Assembly (NCBI GenBank): GCA_036501665.1
Contig: DASXZW010000061.1
Span: 1-64,000 of the forward strand
Origin: DATAUD01 sp036501665
GTDB taxonomy: Bacteria > Verrucomicrobiota > Verrucomicrobiia > Limisphaerales > Palsa-1400
Length of the DNA stretch: 64,000 nt
Direction of reading: 5' to 3'
The notes beneath the pieces were generated by a model. The model searched no databases. It saw only the letters and a program-made list of their open reading frames with translations, and was not told the origin of the DNA. A program made the position numbers and the translations under genes. Positions 7,458 to 16,917 of this stretch are shown here, piece by piece; position 1 is the first letter of the stretch; each line of letters begins with the position of its first letter.

Positions 7458-10355
7458 ATGAGACGAACCAGAATAAGCCTCATTCTACTATTGTTTTTGG
7501 GTTCGCTTGCCTGCGTTTATTTTATGCCATCGAGAAGTTCCGCCGCTGGTTTCCCCATAACCGTCCAAGCCGCGACAAACAGCGTGCGTCTCTCCGCCGT
7601 TACCGTTCCTGCCGGACGCCTCGTGTGGTACTCGGGCGCCAGTCTCGACGCCATTACCAATGTCGTTCAAATCGAAGAATTCCCGCTGGTGCAGCATGAT
7701 TTTCTGCTGCCCAAGCTGTCGTCGTCCACTTTTTTCCGCGCGGCGCGTTTTGATACAAATGTGGAGGTGACGCCGCTCGCCATTGGATCGGATCATGCCG
7801 TCGCAATCACGACCAATGGAATGATCGAAAGCTGGGGAGACAATTCGTACGGACAATTTGGCAACGGCGTTCCCATTACCGAGAATTTCTTTTACTATGC
7901 GGCTTGTTGGGGTGAGCCCACCGGTTTCACAAACACATCTCAAGGGCCGTTGCCGGAGTCCAGCGACACGGATTGGGTGTCGGTCGCCGCGGGAGCTCAC
8001 CATACCCTGGCACTGAAGGCGAACGGCACGCTGTGGGCCTGGGGCAATAATGCCGGTGGACAACTTGGCTATACTAACGAGGGATACGCTGTGTCCTCCC
8101 CTTCGGCGGTGCCCATCGGCACAAATGTTTTGTGGCGGTCAGTGTTTGCCGTCGGCTCCTCTAGTTTTGCAATTGGTCGCGACGGCACGCTCTGGGCCTG
8201 GGGCGACAATGCCTCTTCCATATTGGGGCTGGGTACGAATTTTTCCAACTCGAATACAGTCTGGGCACCCACGCAAGCAGGCACCTCCTCCAACTGGGTA
8301 AAGGTGGTCTGTTATCCCAACCACGCGGTTGGAATTCGATCCGACGGCACGCTCTGGGCATGGGGCTCGACAGATCTGCCTTCCTACATCCGAACGGGCT
8401 ACACTGAAACCAACCTCACCGTTCCGATCACCACGAGTCCGGCGCAGGTAAGTATCCCTGGGCCGTGGGTTGGAGCGGCTCCGAACCCGGTGATTGGCGG
8501 GGATTTTCTTTTCCTTCGGGCGGATGGAACGCTTTGGGAAACTTTGACCAATGCATCCGACAATTACAACTGGATGACATACTTCGGTTTCTGGCAAAAC
8601 CAATACACAAATTCCGCCAGTCTGTACAACGTTTTAATTGATGCCGGCATTACTCCTACAAATGCGTACGCTTATGTGGACAACACCGAATTCATTCCAG
8701 AGTATCCCACTTTAACGAATTTTAGCCCGGCGTTTTTTTCAAATTTTGTCCAGTCCGTGAGTGACGCAAACTTTTTTCAGCCGGCTTCTTCGCGAAACGG
8801 CTGGACGATGTTAAGCACCGAGATCGCGCTGAACAGGGACGGCACGGTTTGGACGATTGGGGACGATCCCACACGATCCCCCGGCAGCCCGCGCGACGGA
8901 GCCTGGCAACGATTGGACGCGGAGACGGACTGGCGATATGTCTGCGGCAATTATCTGGGGCTTAAAGCGGCGGTCAAGTCGGACGGGTCTGTGTGGGTCT
9001 GGGATATGGCGGGCGGGCTCTATCTCAATGGACCGCTCCTAAATGAACCGGTAAAAGTCCCTATCAATAAATGGATCAGCGCAAAAGTCACCGCCACGCA
9101 CACTGTAGCGTTGGACGCCCAGAGCAATTTATGGGTTTGGGGTGGAAACACCGCGGGCCAGCTTGGCGTTGGGGATTATGAACCGAGGCTTGCACCGACG
9201 GAATTGCCAATGGCGGGGCCGTGGCTGAGTTTTGCAGTCAACGATTACGAGACTGTCGCAGTCCATCAGGGTGGCGAGTTATGGGCCTGGGGCAATATTA
9301 ATCCTTCTCAAACGAACGCGAGCAATCCGGTGCGTCTTAATCCCGCGCGCCTGTGGAGCGCAGTTTATGCGCCCAACGAGACATCGGCCACCAACTTTTG
9401 CGCGATTGCCAGGGACGGCACGCTGTGGCAGTTCGGCGGTTTGACGCCGCAGGAAATTGGAGGTTCCAACTGGGCTTATGCCAGTCCTTCGCTGGAGAAC
9501 ACATTGGCGCTGCAGACCGACGGCACGCTTTGGGCATGGGGAACAAACTTCGGATTTGGATTGACGAATTTTTACACGAATGCCGTTCAAGTGTCGGGGG
9601 ACGCCTGGACTGATGTTTCAGTTGGTCACACGCCGGGGAATACAGCTTTCTACGACTATGATACGAACAGCAACAGTGCGGCCGACGGCCGCGGCACGGA
9701 CGGTTTTGCGATTCGCTCGGACGGAACATTGTGGGCGTGGGGGGTGGATGACTCCTCGTGTCAGTTGGGTCTTGTCTCCGACGTCACCTGGGCCAATACG
9801 AATTGTTGGACCTGTGTGTTACCGCCGTGCGGGAATCCAAGCCCGGTGATCATACCCTATGGCACGAATGTTATTGTATTCCCTCAGCAGGTGGGAACGG
9901 ATAACGATTGGAAAGAGGTCAGTTACTCGGCGACGGTGGGCACCAGTTTTCAATATACCATTGGACTGAAGCAGGACGGTTCAATGTGGGTGTGGGGATG
10001 GTCGCCATTTACAAACGTGGTCAGCCAGGACATACTCCTGCCGCCCCCCAGCAGCCCATATCCCGATGTGCCGTACCCGGCTCTCGCAAATATACTTATA
10101 TACCCCTACCCGGTGGGAACAAACACCTGGTCTTACGTGGACAGGACTGCCGGCGTAACCACCTCGGGGGACCTGTATCTTTGGGGGCGGACCCAGGCAT
10201 CTGTTGAAAAAACGCTGCACGGGCCTCTCATTGAAACCGTAGGTTATTTCTGGGGGGAAGAAAACCAGGATGGCCAGATGCTGGTCCCGCCTACCTGGTC
10301 CCCGCAGCTTGTTCCCAGCAACGTCGTTTGCCGTTTGCCGCCGTCCATCCCATAA
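7458..10355 (+). CDS. Secreted RCC1-repeat beta-propeller protein
   Basis: 965 residues, beginning with a signal peptide (RISLILLLFLGSLACVYF...SSAAG). Residues ~30-105 resemble the 'results' module often found at the C-terminus of exported verrucomicrobial proteins, ending 'FFRAARFDTNVE'. The rest is repeated blades of RCC1 type: 'SDHAVAITTNGMIESWGDNS', 'GTLWAWGNNAGGQLG', 'GTLWAWGDNAS', 'NLWVWGGNTAGQLGVGDYEP' and further copies, with degenerate blades between. I count well over ten blade motifs, so there is more than one seven-bladed propeller. These proteins usually bind partners or carbohydrate outside the cell; no catalytic motif is seen. The transglutaminase-like gene follows 68 bp downstream. 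Confidence 0.85.
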   Translation: MRRTRISLILLLFLGSLACVYFMPSRSSAAGFPITVQAATNSVRLSAVTVPAGRLVWYSGASLDAITNVVQIEEFPLVQHDFLLPKLSSSTFFRAARFDTNVEVTPLAIGSDHAVAITTNGMIESWGDNSYGQFGNGVPITENFFYYAACWGEPTGFTNTSQGPLPESSDTDWVSVAAGAHHTLALKANGTLWAWGNNAGGQLGYTNEGYAVSSPSAVPIGTNVLWRSVFAVGSSSFAIGRDGTLWAWGDNASSILGLGTNFSNSNTVWAPTQAGTSSNWVKVVCYPNHAVGIRSDGTLWAWGSTDLPSYIRTGYTETNLTVPITTSPAQVSIPGPWVGAAPNPVIGGDFLFLRADGTLWETLTNASDNYNWMTYFGFWQNQYTNSASLYNVLIDAGITPTNAYAYVDNTEFIPEYPTLTNFSPAFFSNFVQSVSDANFFQPASSRNGWTMLSTEIALNRDGTVWTIGDDPTRSPGSPRDGAWQRLDAETDWRYVCGNYLGLKAAVKSDGSVWVWDMAGGLYLNGPLLNEPVKVPINKWISAKVTATHTVALDAQSNLWVWGGNTAGQLGVGDYEPRLAPTELPMAGPWLSFAVNDYETVAVHQGGELWAWGNINPSQTNASNPVRLNPARLWSAVYAPNETSATNFCAIARDGTLWQFGGLTPQEIGGSNWAYASPSLENTLALQTDGTLWAWGTNFGFGLTNFYTNAVQVSGDAWTDVSVGHTPGNTAFYDYDTNSNSAADGRGTDGFAIRSDGTLWAWGVDDSSCQLGLVSDVTWANTNCWTCVLPPCGNPSPVIIPYGTNVIVFPQQVGTDNDWKEVSYSATVGTSFQYTIGLKQDGSMWVWGWSPFTNVVSQDILLPPPSSPYPDVPYPALANILIYPYPVGTNTWSYVDRTAGVTTSGDLYLWGRTQASVEKTLHGPLIETVGYFWGEENQDGQMLVPPTWSPQLVPSNVVCRLPPSIP

Positions 10356-10423
10356 AGGATCGCGGCTGAAACCTTGACTCTTGAGCTGCGGAAGATCAAC
10401 GTTGCACTCAATTCGTCCAGACC

Positions 10424-12493
10424 ATGAGTGCGTTCAATTTCCAGATTAGTACCCTTTGGCTGACGTTGGCGGCTCTGGCGTTGCCGTTGAATATTCCTGC
10501 CAGCGGGATTCAAACAAACCGCGTCATTTTGTCCGCATCGAAAGCCTTTGAGGACGGCCAGGGAGTTCACGGCGTCATGCTGGACGCTGCGGGGAACGCG
10601 GTCCTGTACAATCGCGTATTGATCGAAGATGACGGACCAGGGCAAGGGAGTGATGCGGATTGGCTGAAGACTGACGGCGTGGCGACTGAGAAAATCTCCG
10701 GCGATGTTCGCGTCAAAAAGATTCTCCACATCGACCGCCTCAACGCGATGGATGCGCGGTTGATCGTGCCGTCGGAGGTTGGAATTGAAATTAACGGTCA
10801 CACTGTGGAGCCGGCGTCCAACGGCCCCAACAGCATTCCTGGCCTGCAAATCTCCCCGTCGCTGCTCAAGGAAGGTGACAACGTTGTGATCCTTTCGAGC
10901 GTCAACAACAAGACGGAGACGGTCAAAATTGCTTCGACGGAAGACATTCTTCGCAATGCGCCGGAGCGAAAGTCGTGGCCGCATCGCAGTTTCAAAAGCA
11001 CGGACGCCGGCAAAACCTGGGAACCGATTCACGGCGAATATTTCGTTCGACTGCACCTGACGCAATACATTCCGCATGGCGACATTATTTCGCCGGTGAT
11101 CGAATTGGGCGGGGGATTGGAGGATCGCCCGCCGTTGCTGACACCCGTCACGGTTAAATCGGCCGGGCTGCTGCCGGACTGCGAAATTCCCAGTGGGTCA
11201 AGCATTGTTTTGTCGTATCGATCCGGAGCAACGCCGGTTTATGACGCGGCATCGTGGTCGGATTGGCACCCGGCGAGTTCCGCGTTTCCAAGCGGTTCAC
11301 GGTATTTGCAATGGAGAGCGACGCTGTCGTCACCCGACCCGCTGAAGACGCCGTTGTTGCGAGGCGTTACTGTCGATACTAAAGTTGAGAGATTGTCGCC
11401 GCCAGCCTGGGCGGGAAGTTTGCGCGCGGGCGATTTTCACAACGAGGACATTCGTTATACTTCAATGCCGTTTGAATACGAAAATCCTCTGAACCCGCGC
11501 ATGGTAGCTCTTCGGAAGAAATATAAACTGGACGACGTTATTGCGGGCGCGACGACCGAGACGGAAAAGTTCGTTCGTCTGCGCCATTGGATTTCCCAGC
11601 AGTGGAAAATTTGCGCGCCGGAAGAAAATTATCCCGCCTGGGACGCCGACGAAATTCTCACGCGCAAATACGGCTTCTGCGTGCAGTTTGCCTGCACGAT
11701 GATGCAATCGGCGATCAGCCTCGGGTATCAGGCTCGTTTCGTGTTCGGCTACAATCCGGGTGCATTCGACGGCGGCGGCCACGAGGTTTGTGAAGTCTGG
11801 TCGAACGAGCATTCCAAATGGATTTTTTTCGATGTGAATGAAGACTGGTGCGACATTGATCCGAAAACTTCCGTGCCAATGAGCATGTTGGAAATTCACG
11901 ACGTCATCGAGAAGACTTATTATGGCGGGCATCAGGCTTCCATCGAGGGCGCCCCGCAACAGCGGCTTCATTCCGATGATATCGCGATGGCTTACGGCAC
12001 GAACTTGCTGCCGAGTTTGCCGCCGACGGAATTCGCGCGGCATTTCGTCGATGGCCATTACACGGCGCCGACGCGATGGCTGTTTTTCAATTATATTCCG
12101 CGCAACAATTTTTACGAAAAGCCGTATCCGCAACCCAAGACACAAGGGTGCGATTGGGATTGGGACAATTATTGGTGCTGGGAAGACCCGATTAGTCCGA
12201 AGCGCTGGCAGTATCGAAATTTTACTGACCGCCGCAGCGATGTGAATTGGACGATCAACCAGGTCCACTTCGACGCGACGTTGACAGATCGGCCTGGGGA
12301 AATTGAAATGCAAATGGGGACTGTCACGCCATATTTTGAAACTTATCTTGTCAATACTGACGGCCAGGGTTGGAACCCAGCGGCGGCGACTTTCGCATGG
12401 CGATTGCATTCGGGCCACAATCGCCTTGAAATGCGCGTGCGCAATACTTCCGGTGTTGAAGGGCCGGTGAGTTTTTTGGAAATGGACATGTAA
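10424..12493 (+). CDS. Secreted transglutaminase-like protein
   Basis: 689 residues with a hydrophobic N-terminal segment (LWLTLAALALPLNIPASG). Residues ~30-330 are beta-rich, with 'FKSTDAGKTWEPIHGEYFVR' typical of an exo-domain. The papain-like transglutaminase core lies at about 375-490: Cys419 in 'KYGFCVQFACTMM', His453 in 'GGGHEVCEVWS' and Asp470 in 'KWIFFDVNEDW'. All three catalytic residues are in the correct order. These enzymes act as cysteine peptidases or crosslinkers outside the cytoplasm; the substrate is unknown. The thioredoxin-rhodanese gene follows after only 12 bp, so they are probably co-transcribed. Confidence 0.8.
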   Translation: MSAFNFQISTLWLTLAALALPLNIPASGIQTNRVILSASKAFEDGQGVHGVMLDAAGNAVLYNRVLIEDDGPGQGSDADWLKTDGVATEKISGDVRVKKILHIDRLNAMDARLIVPSEVGIEINGHTVEPASNGPNSIPGLQISPSLLKEGDNVVILSSVNNKTETVKIASTEDILRNAPERKSWPHRSFKSTDAGKTWEPIHGEYFVRLHLTQYIPHGDIISPVIELGGGLEDRPPLLTPVTVKSAGLLPDCEIPSGSSIVLSYRSGATPVYDAASWSDWHPASSAFPSGSRYLQWRATLSSPDPLKTPLLRGVTVDTKVERLSPPAWAGSLRAGDFHNEDIRYTSMPFEYENPLNPRMVALRKKYKLDDVIAGATTETEKFVRLRHWISQQWKICAPEENYPAWDADEILTRKYGFCVQFACTMMQSAISLGYQARFVFGYNPGAFDGGGHEVCEVWSNEHSKWIFFDVNEDWCDIDPKTSVPMSMLEIHDVIEKTYYGGHQASIEGAPQQRLHSDDIAMAYGTNLLPSLPPTEFARHFVDGHYTAPTRWLFFNYIPRNNFYEKPYPQPKTQGCDWDWDNYWCWEDPISPKRWQYRNFTDRRSDVNWTINQVHFDATLTDRPGEIEMQMGTVTPYFETYLVNTDGQGWNPAAATFAWRLHSGHNRLEMRVRNTSGVEGPVSFLEMDM

Positions 12494-12505
12494 ATTTTTG
12501 GAAAC

Positions 12506-13327
12506 ATGAAAAGGAAATTTCTTGCGGCAGCAATTGTAGCTTTTGGCGTCGGATTTATTGCGACGGAGGGTTGCGCGCAGTCGGAAAAGGTTGAGTTGGC
12601 GTGGACGACTGATCTTGCGGCAGCGCAAGTGCAGGCAAAAGCGGAGCACAAATCAGTTCTGCTGTTTTTCCACGGTTCGGATTGGTGCCCGCCGTGCATT
12701 GAGATGCAGCGGCAGGTGATTAATTCTCCGGCTTTCGCGCAATACGCGCGGCGTGCGCTGGTGCTGGTTGATGTTGATTTTCCTCAGAAAACAAAACAAA
12801 CCGAGGAATTGCAGTGGACAAACCTACACCTCAAGACAAGGTTCAATCTCAGCGCTCAGTTCGATGAAGGTTTCCCGACCCTTGTACTCTTGAATTCATC
12901 CGGCGAAACAGTGTTTCAGGAAACAGGCTATGATGGGGGCGGAACCGCTGAAATTCTCCCGGAATTGCAGCGGCATACGGACGCGCCCGCGACGGTTGCG
13001 GATTCGCCGGGATTTAAGAATCTCGACGTTGACCAATTCGCGCGGATGATGGAAAACAAGCAGAACGTAATACTTGACGTTCGCACTCCGACGGAATTCG
13101 CCAACGGCCATATTGCAGGCGCTTTGAATCTTGATGTGAACGCAGCCGATTTTCAGGAAAAAGTGGCATCGTTCGACAAAAATAAAATTTACCTGGTGCA
13201 TTGCGCCAGTGGAATTCGGAGCGTCAAAGCGTGTCAGAAAATGACCAAACTGGATTTTCCCAATTTGTATAACCTCACTGGTGGTTTTAAGGCTTGGGCG
13301 AAGGCGGGCAAACCTGTCGAGAAATGA
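12506..13327 (+). CDS. Exported thioredoxin-fold / rhodanese fusion protein
   Basis: 273 residues. After a signal peptide (KFLAAAIVAFGVGFIATEGCA) comes a thioredoxin-like domain with redox motif Cys61-Pro-Pro-Cys64 ('GSDWCPPCIEMQ') and cis-proline loop 'EGFPTLVLL'. A rhodanese domain at ~170-270 has 'NVILDVRTPTEFANGHIAGA' and active-site Cys233 in 'VHCASGIRS'. The fusion suggests periplasmic disulfide or persulfide chemistry; the exact substrate is inferred, not shown. 'EGCAQ' contains a Cys near the cleavage site, but the lipobox is poor. It lies 12 bp after the transglutaminase gene and ~10 bp before the methyltransferase gene, so all three are likely one operon. Confidence 0.85.
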   Translation: MKRKFLAAAIVAFGVGFIATEGCAQSEKVELAWTTDLAAAQVQAKAEHKSVLLFFHGSDWCPPCIEMQRQVINSPAFAQYARRALVLVDVDFPQKTKQTEELQWTNLHLKTRFNLSAQFDEGFPTLVLLNSSGETVFQETGYDGGGTAEILPELQRHTDAPATVADSPGFKNLDVDQFARMMENKQNVILDVRTPTEFANGHIAGALNLDVNAADFQEKVASFDKNKIYLVHCASGIRSVKACQKMTKLDFPNLYNLTGGFKAWAKAGKPVEK

Positions 13328-13337
13328 TCTTTCAATA

Positions 13338-14057
13338 ATGAGGCCGCGCGCATGTAACTTTGTCCTCCTGTCGCTGTTCGTCGCGGCTTCAATATTCGCG
13401 CAAACCCCAGACTACACCTATCGCGCCGACCATGATCTCGACGGAATTGGGAAGTTTTACGCGGGGCGCGAGATTGCGCATGTGATGGGGCATGAGGCCG
13501 CCGATTGGTTGGAACGCCCCGGACGCCAACAGGAGGAACGCACCGATTTGCTGCTGCAATTGCTCCCGCTTCACCCAGGTGACGTTGCGGCGGATATCGG
13601 CGCCGGTTCCGGTTATATGAGTTGGCGCATGGCGGAAAAGGTTGGAGACAGGGGCCGCGTTTACTGCGTCGATATTCAGCAGGAAATGTTGGATTTGCTG
13701 GCCAAGAACATGAATGCGCGACACACGACGAATTATCAGTCGATCCTCGGTTCGATCACTGATGCGCGTCTGCCGGCCAATTCCACAGACCTTGTGTTGA
13801 TGGTCGATGTTTATCATGAATTCGATCATCCCTACGAAATGATGCAGTCGATTACGCGCGGATTGAAACCGGGCGGGCGCATCGCCTGGGTGGAGTACAG
13901 GAAGGAAGACCCGAACGTCCCGATCAAGAAGCTCCACGAGATGACGGAGGCGCAAGCGCGCAAGGAGGCGGCGCTGTTGCCGGAATTAGAATGGGTCGAA
14001 ACTATCGAGAAGCTTCCGCGCCAGCACATTTTTATTTTGAGGAAAAAAGGCGGTTAA
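13338..14057 (+). CDS. Exported class I SAM-dependent methyltransferase
   Basis: 239 residues from ATG 13338; a longer frame from 13281 overlaps the upstream gene and lacks the signal peptide. The N-terminus (ACNFVLLSLFVAASIFAQ) is a clear signal peptide. The Rossmann SAM motif is 'DVAADIGAGSGYMSWRMAE', followed by 'YCVDIQQEMLDLL' (motif II), 'DLVLMVDVYHEF' and 'GLKPGGRIAWVEY'. A signal peptide on a methyltransferase is odd because SAM is cytoplasmic, yet this layout recurs in similar verrucomicrobial and acidobacterial genes, as far as I recall. The substrate is unknown. It is the last gene of the probable 10424-14057 operon. Confidence 0.8.
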   Translation: MRPRACNFVLLSLFVAASIFAQTPDYTYRADHDLDGIGKFYAGREIAHVMGHEAADWLERPGRQQEERTDLLLQLLPLHPGDVAADIGAGSGYMSWRMAEKVGDRGRVYCVDIQQEMLDLLAKNMNARHTTNYQSILGSITDARLPANSTDLVLMVDVYHEFDHPYEMMQSITRGLKPGGRIAWVEYRKEDPNVPIKKLHEMTEAQARKEAALLPELEWVETIEKLPRQHIFILRKKGG

Positions 14058-14218
14058 AATAATCGTTCTCTCTTCACGCGCGTGATTCGGATTTCGGATG
14101 GACAAACTTCGCGCAACACAACAAGATCGCTCAAGTCCCTGTGCGTGAGCCGGCGGCTTTTTCCACGGTTGCGCGCGGGCGTTTCGATTAAAAGACATAG
14201 AGAAAATTCTTACAAGAT

Positions 14219-15097
14219 ATGAACTTCAAAATGCTCGTCACCTCATGCCTGCTCGCGGGGCTTTCACTCGCGCCGCTAACAATGCGCGCCGAAAATAAAA
14301 TTCCCGAAGATTGCAAGACCGGAGGCGTTTTCATCGGCTGCCAGGCCTGGACCTGGAATCATTTCACTGTTTTTGAAGCGATCCAAATGACGGCGCAGGC
14401 CGGCGGCAAAGTCATCGAGTTTTATCCCGGCCAGCCATTGAGCAAGGAAGAGCACGACGTCAAGTGGGACCACAACGCTTCGCCGGACGCCATTCAGAAA
14501 GTCAAAGAACAACTCGCCAAATACCACATCACGCCTGTCAATTATGGCGTTGTCGGCATTTCCAAGAACGAAGACGAGGCCCGAAAAGTGTTTGAATTTG
14601 CCAAGACGATGGGACTTCGCGCAGTCACCACGGAATCCGTCGATGCGATTGACACCATTGAAAAACTCGTGAAGGAATACGACATCATGGTCGGCTTCCA
14701 CGATCATCCGAAACGCGAGAATGATCCTAATTACCGGATGTGGGATCCAAATTACATTCTGTCGGTCGTGAAGGATCGCGATTCCAGGATTGGTTCGTGC
14801 GCGGACACCGGCCACTGGGTCCGGTCAAATCTGAATCCCGTTGATTGCTTGCGGATTTTGAAAGGCCGCATCATCAGCAGCCATTTGAAGGATTTGAATG
14901 AGATGGGACCGAACGCCCACGATGTTCCGTATGGAACCGGCGTCTCGGACGTCCCCGCAATTCTTGAGGAACTCCGCGCGCAGGGATTTACGGGAAACAT
15001 TTCGATCGAGTACGAATACAACATGGAACACTCCATGCCGCAAGTCGCCCAAAGCATCGGTTTTGTTCGCGGTTATGGCACGGCCAAGCAGTGGTAA
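14219..15097 (+). CDS. Secreted sugar phosphate isomerase/epimerase-like TIM-barrel protein
   Basis: 292 residues with a Sec signal peptide (MLVTSCLLAGLSLAPLTMRA). It is a xylose-isomerase-like TIM barrel with the usual metal-binding pattern: 'VIEFYPG' early, 'MVGFHDHPKREN' mid-barrel, 'GSCADTGHWVRS' and 'IISSHLKDLNE', ending with 'NISIEYEYN'. Such proteins isomerise or epimerise sugars, inositols or keto-sugars with a divalent metal. Export suggests action on a periplasmic sugar. The paralogous Tat-exported protein follows 30 bp downstream, so the two are probably co-expressed. Confidence 0.85.
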   Translation: MNFKMLVTSCLLAGLSLAPLTMRAENKIPEDCKTGGVFIGCQAWTWNHFTVFEAIQMTAQAGGKVIEFYPGQPLSKEEHDVKWDHNASPDAIQKVKEQLAKYHITPVNYGVVGISKNEDEARKVFEFAKTMGLRAVTTESVDAIDTIEKLVKEYDIMVGFHDHPKRENDPNYRMWDPNYILSVVKDRDSRIGSCADTGHWVRSNLNPVDCLRILKGRIISSHLKDLNEMGPNAHDVPYGTGVSDVPAILEELRAQGFTGNISIEYEYNMEHSMPQVAQSIGFVRGYGTAKQW

Positions 15098-15127
15098 TTC
15101 GTGTAATGTATAAATCCCGCACAATCT

Positions 15128-15973
15128 ATGCAAACGACCCGCCGTCGATTTGTTCAATCAGGAATTGTTTGCGCCGCAGGCATGGCGGTCGCGCCGAAAA
15201 CCGCGCTCGCTGATAAGTCCGCGAAAAAAGTGAACATCGGTTTTCAACTTTACACGGTGCGGGGCGAGCTCGCGAAGGACGTCCCCAACACAATCAAGAC
15301 TGTTGCGGAAATCGGCTATCGCGGTGTCGAATTCTGGGATTACACCGGCACGCCGAAAGTTTACAAGGATTACACCGCCGCCAATCTCCGAAAAATTCTT
15401 GACGACAACAATATCAAATGTTGCGGCATGCACGTGAGGTTGGAAGGATTGGCCGACGACAGGCTCCAGCAGACCATCGACAGCAACAAGACCCTCGGCA
15501 ATATTTACATCAACCTCGTCATGGCCCCGGACTTGATGAAGGACGAAAAGGGCATCGCCGAACTGGCTTCGCGATTGAATAAAGTTTCCGACGTATGCCG
15601 CGCGCAGGACATGGTCGCGGGCTATCATTGTCATGCGTTTGACTTCGCAAGAATCAACGGGCACTACGCATGGGAACTTCTTTTCCGCCAGCTCAAGCCC
15701 GAGATCAACATGCAATTGGATGTCGGCAATTGCCTTGAAGGAGGAGGCGATCCGATTGCGATGTTCAAGGAATTTCCGGGACATTCCTGGTCTGTTCACA
15801 TCAAGGAGCACGAAGACAAAACTTTCGACAGCAAGTTCTATAAGGAGGTTTTCCACCTGTGCGAAACGAAATGCAACACCCGGTGGTACATCGTTGAAAT
15901 GGGCGGTGAGGACGGCAACGGATTTGATGTTCCGCGTCAGGCGCTGGCGAAACTCCATAGTCTCGGCAAATAA
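15128..15973 (+). CDS. Tat-exported sugar phosphate isomerase/epimerase-like protein
   Basis: 281 residues. The N-terminus 'QTTRRRFVQSGIVCAAGMAV' is a twin-arginine signal with the RRxF motif and an A-x-A site ('KTALA'). The body is a xylose-isomerase-like TIM barrel: 'NIGFQLYTVRGELAKD', 'YRGVEFWDYTG', 'MVAGYHCHAFDFA' (metal His), 'NMQLDVGNCLEGGGDP' (metal Asp) and 'WSVHIKEHED'. Tat export implies folding with its metal in the cytoplasm, then transport. It pairs with the Sec-exported relative directly upstream; the two use different routes, which is a contrast worth noting. Confidence 0.88.
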   Translation: MQTTRRRFVQSGIVCAAGMAVAPKTALADKSAKKVNIGFQLYTVRGELAKDVPNTIKTVAEIGYRGVEFWDYTGTPKVYKDYTAANLRKILDDNNIKCCGMHVRLEGLADDRLQQTIDSNKTLGNIYINLVMAPDLMKDEKGIAELASRLNKVSDVCRAQDMVAGYHCHAFDFARINGHYAWELLFRQLKPEINMQLDVGNCLEGGGDPIAMFKEFPGHSWSVHIKEHEDKTFDSKFYKEVFHLCETKCNTRWYIVEMGGEDGNGFDVPRQALAKLHSLGK

Positions 15974-16069
15974 TGCAATGAATGCCAGCGCTGCGAACCG
16001 GACTCATCCCGAGGCAGCAGTTAAGCGCTTCGACGATTGCACCGTCGCATAAGTGACGGAGTGACTCTC

Positions 16070-16843
16070 GTGGACGACTTCTCCCGGCCTGGATCGGCTT
16101 CGAAAAAGTTGCCAGTGCCAGACGAGAATCCGAATAATGAGAAGCGCCTGGATTATCATTGGTCCGCGCGCGACGCCTGGAAATGCCTCGGGATGATGCT
16201 GTTTTTTGAGATCGCCTTCATTTTAGCCTCTCTCGAATTGGAAAAAAAATCGGCTGCCTTCAACGCATGGCGCGGTACTGGATTCGGATATTTTTTCAAT
16301 TCCCTTTTGATCCAGTCAGGATTCGTTGTCATTGCAGCCTATTTCGCGCGGACGAAAACGCTTCCTTCGTTTTTGAAGGCATTCGGCCTGGATGCCAAGC
16401 CGGGCAAATACGCGGCTTTTGGAATTGTCAGCGCGGTCATCATCAGAACGGTTGGCCATCTCGTTCTGGTTTACAACGGGACGCACGGGGTATCGATGGA
16501 TGCTGTTTATATCTTTAGTCAAACGCACGGCTTGAGAAAAATATTCTTTCTCGTCCCGTTGGTGCTAATCGGCCCCTTCTTTGAGGAGGCGGCAAATCGA
16601 GGATTTGTTTTCAAAGCATTTCGAGGTTCGTATTCTTTGTGGACGAGCATCGCCTTGTTAGTGGTGTGGACTGCCGTATTGCACCGGTCGCAGTACACAA
16701 GCTCGCTGGTGGCAGTCTTCGAAATAAGCCTGATCACCATCGTCCAGTGTTATGTGCGGGAGAAATCGGTCAGCCTTTGGGACTGCATCCTTTGTCACCT
16801 GGCGTTCAATGTCTCACTCCTGTTTGTGCCAGTCATCCTATGA
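16070..16843 (+). CDS. CPBP-family intramembrane metalloprotease
   Basis: About 257 residues from GTG 16070, chosen because GGAG sits 8 nt upstream; the frame is open back to TTG 16037. There are seven to eight membrane segments. The CPBP (Abi, CAAX-protease-like) motifs are visible: Glu-Glu pair in 'GPFFEEAANRGFVFKAF', a histidine in 'AVLHRSQYTS' and 'CHLAFNVSLL' (HxxxN) near the C-terminus. The family includes Rce1-like CAAX proteases, bacteriocin-immunity proteins and processing enzymes; the role here is unknown. The following sigma-factor gene starts 74 bp downstream. Confidence 0.8.
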   Translation: MDDFSRPGSASKKLPVPDENPNNEKRLDYHWSARDAWKCLGMMLFFEIAFILASLELEKKSAAFNAWRGTGFGYFFNSLLIQSGFVVIAAYFARTKTLPSFLKAFGLDAKPGKYAAFGIVSAVIIRTVGHLVLVYNGTHGVSMDAVYIFSQTHGLRKIFFLVPLVLIGPFFEEAANRGFVFKAFRGSYSLWTSIALLVVWTAVLHRSQYTSSLVAVFEISLITIVQCYVREKSVSLWDCILCHLAFNVSLLFVPVIL

Positions 16844-16917
16844 AAATCTGCCTATACTGTGCGCAGACTCCAGGTTTTTCTGTTCGGTTCTTCGGGCGGC
16901 GGTTGTTATATCTATGA

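Noticed and set aside
11462..12649. Minus-strand frame of 395 codons
   Set aside because: It runs antisense through the transglutaminase gene and into the thioredoxin gene and has no domain.
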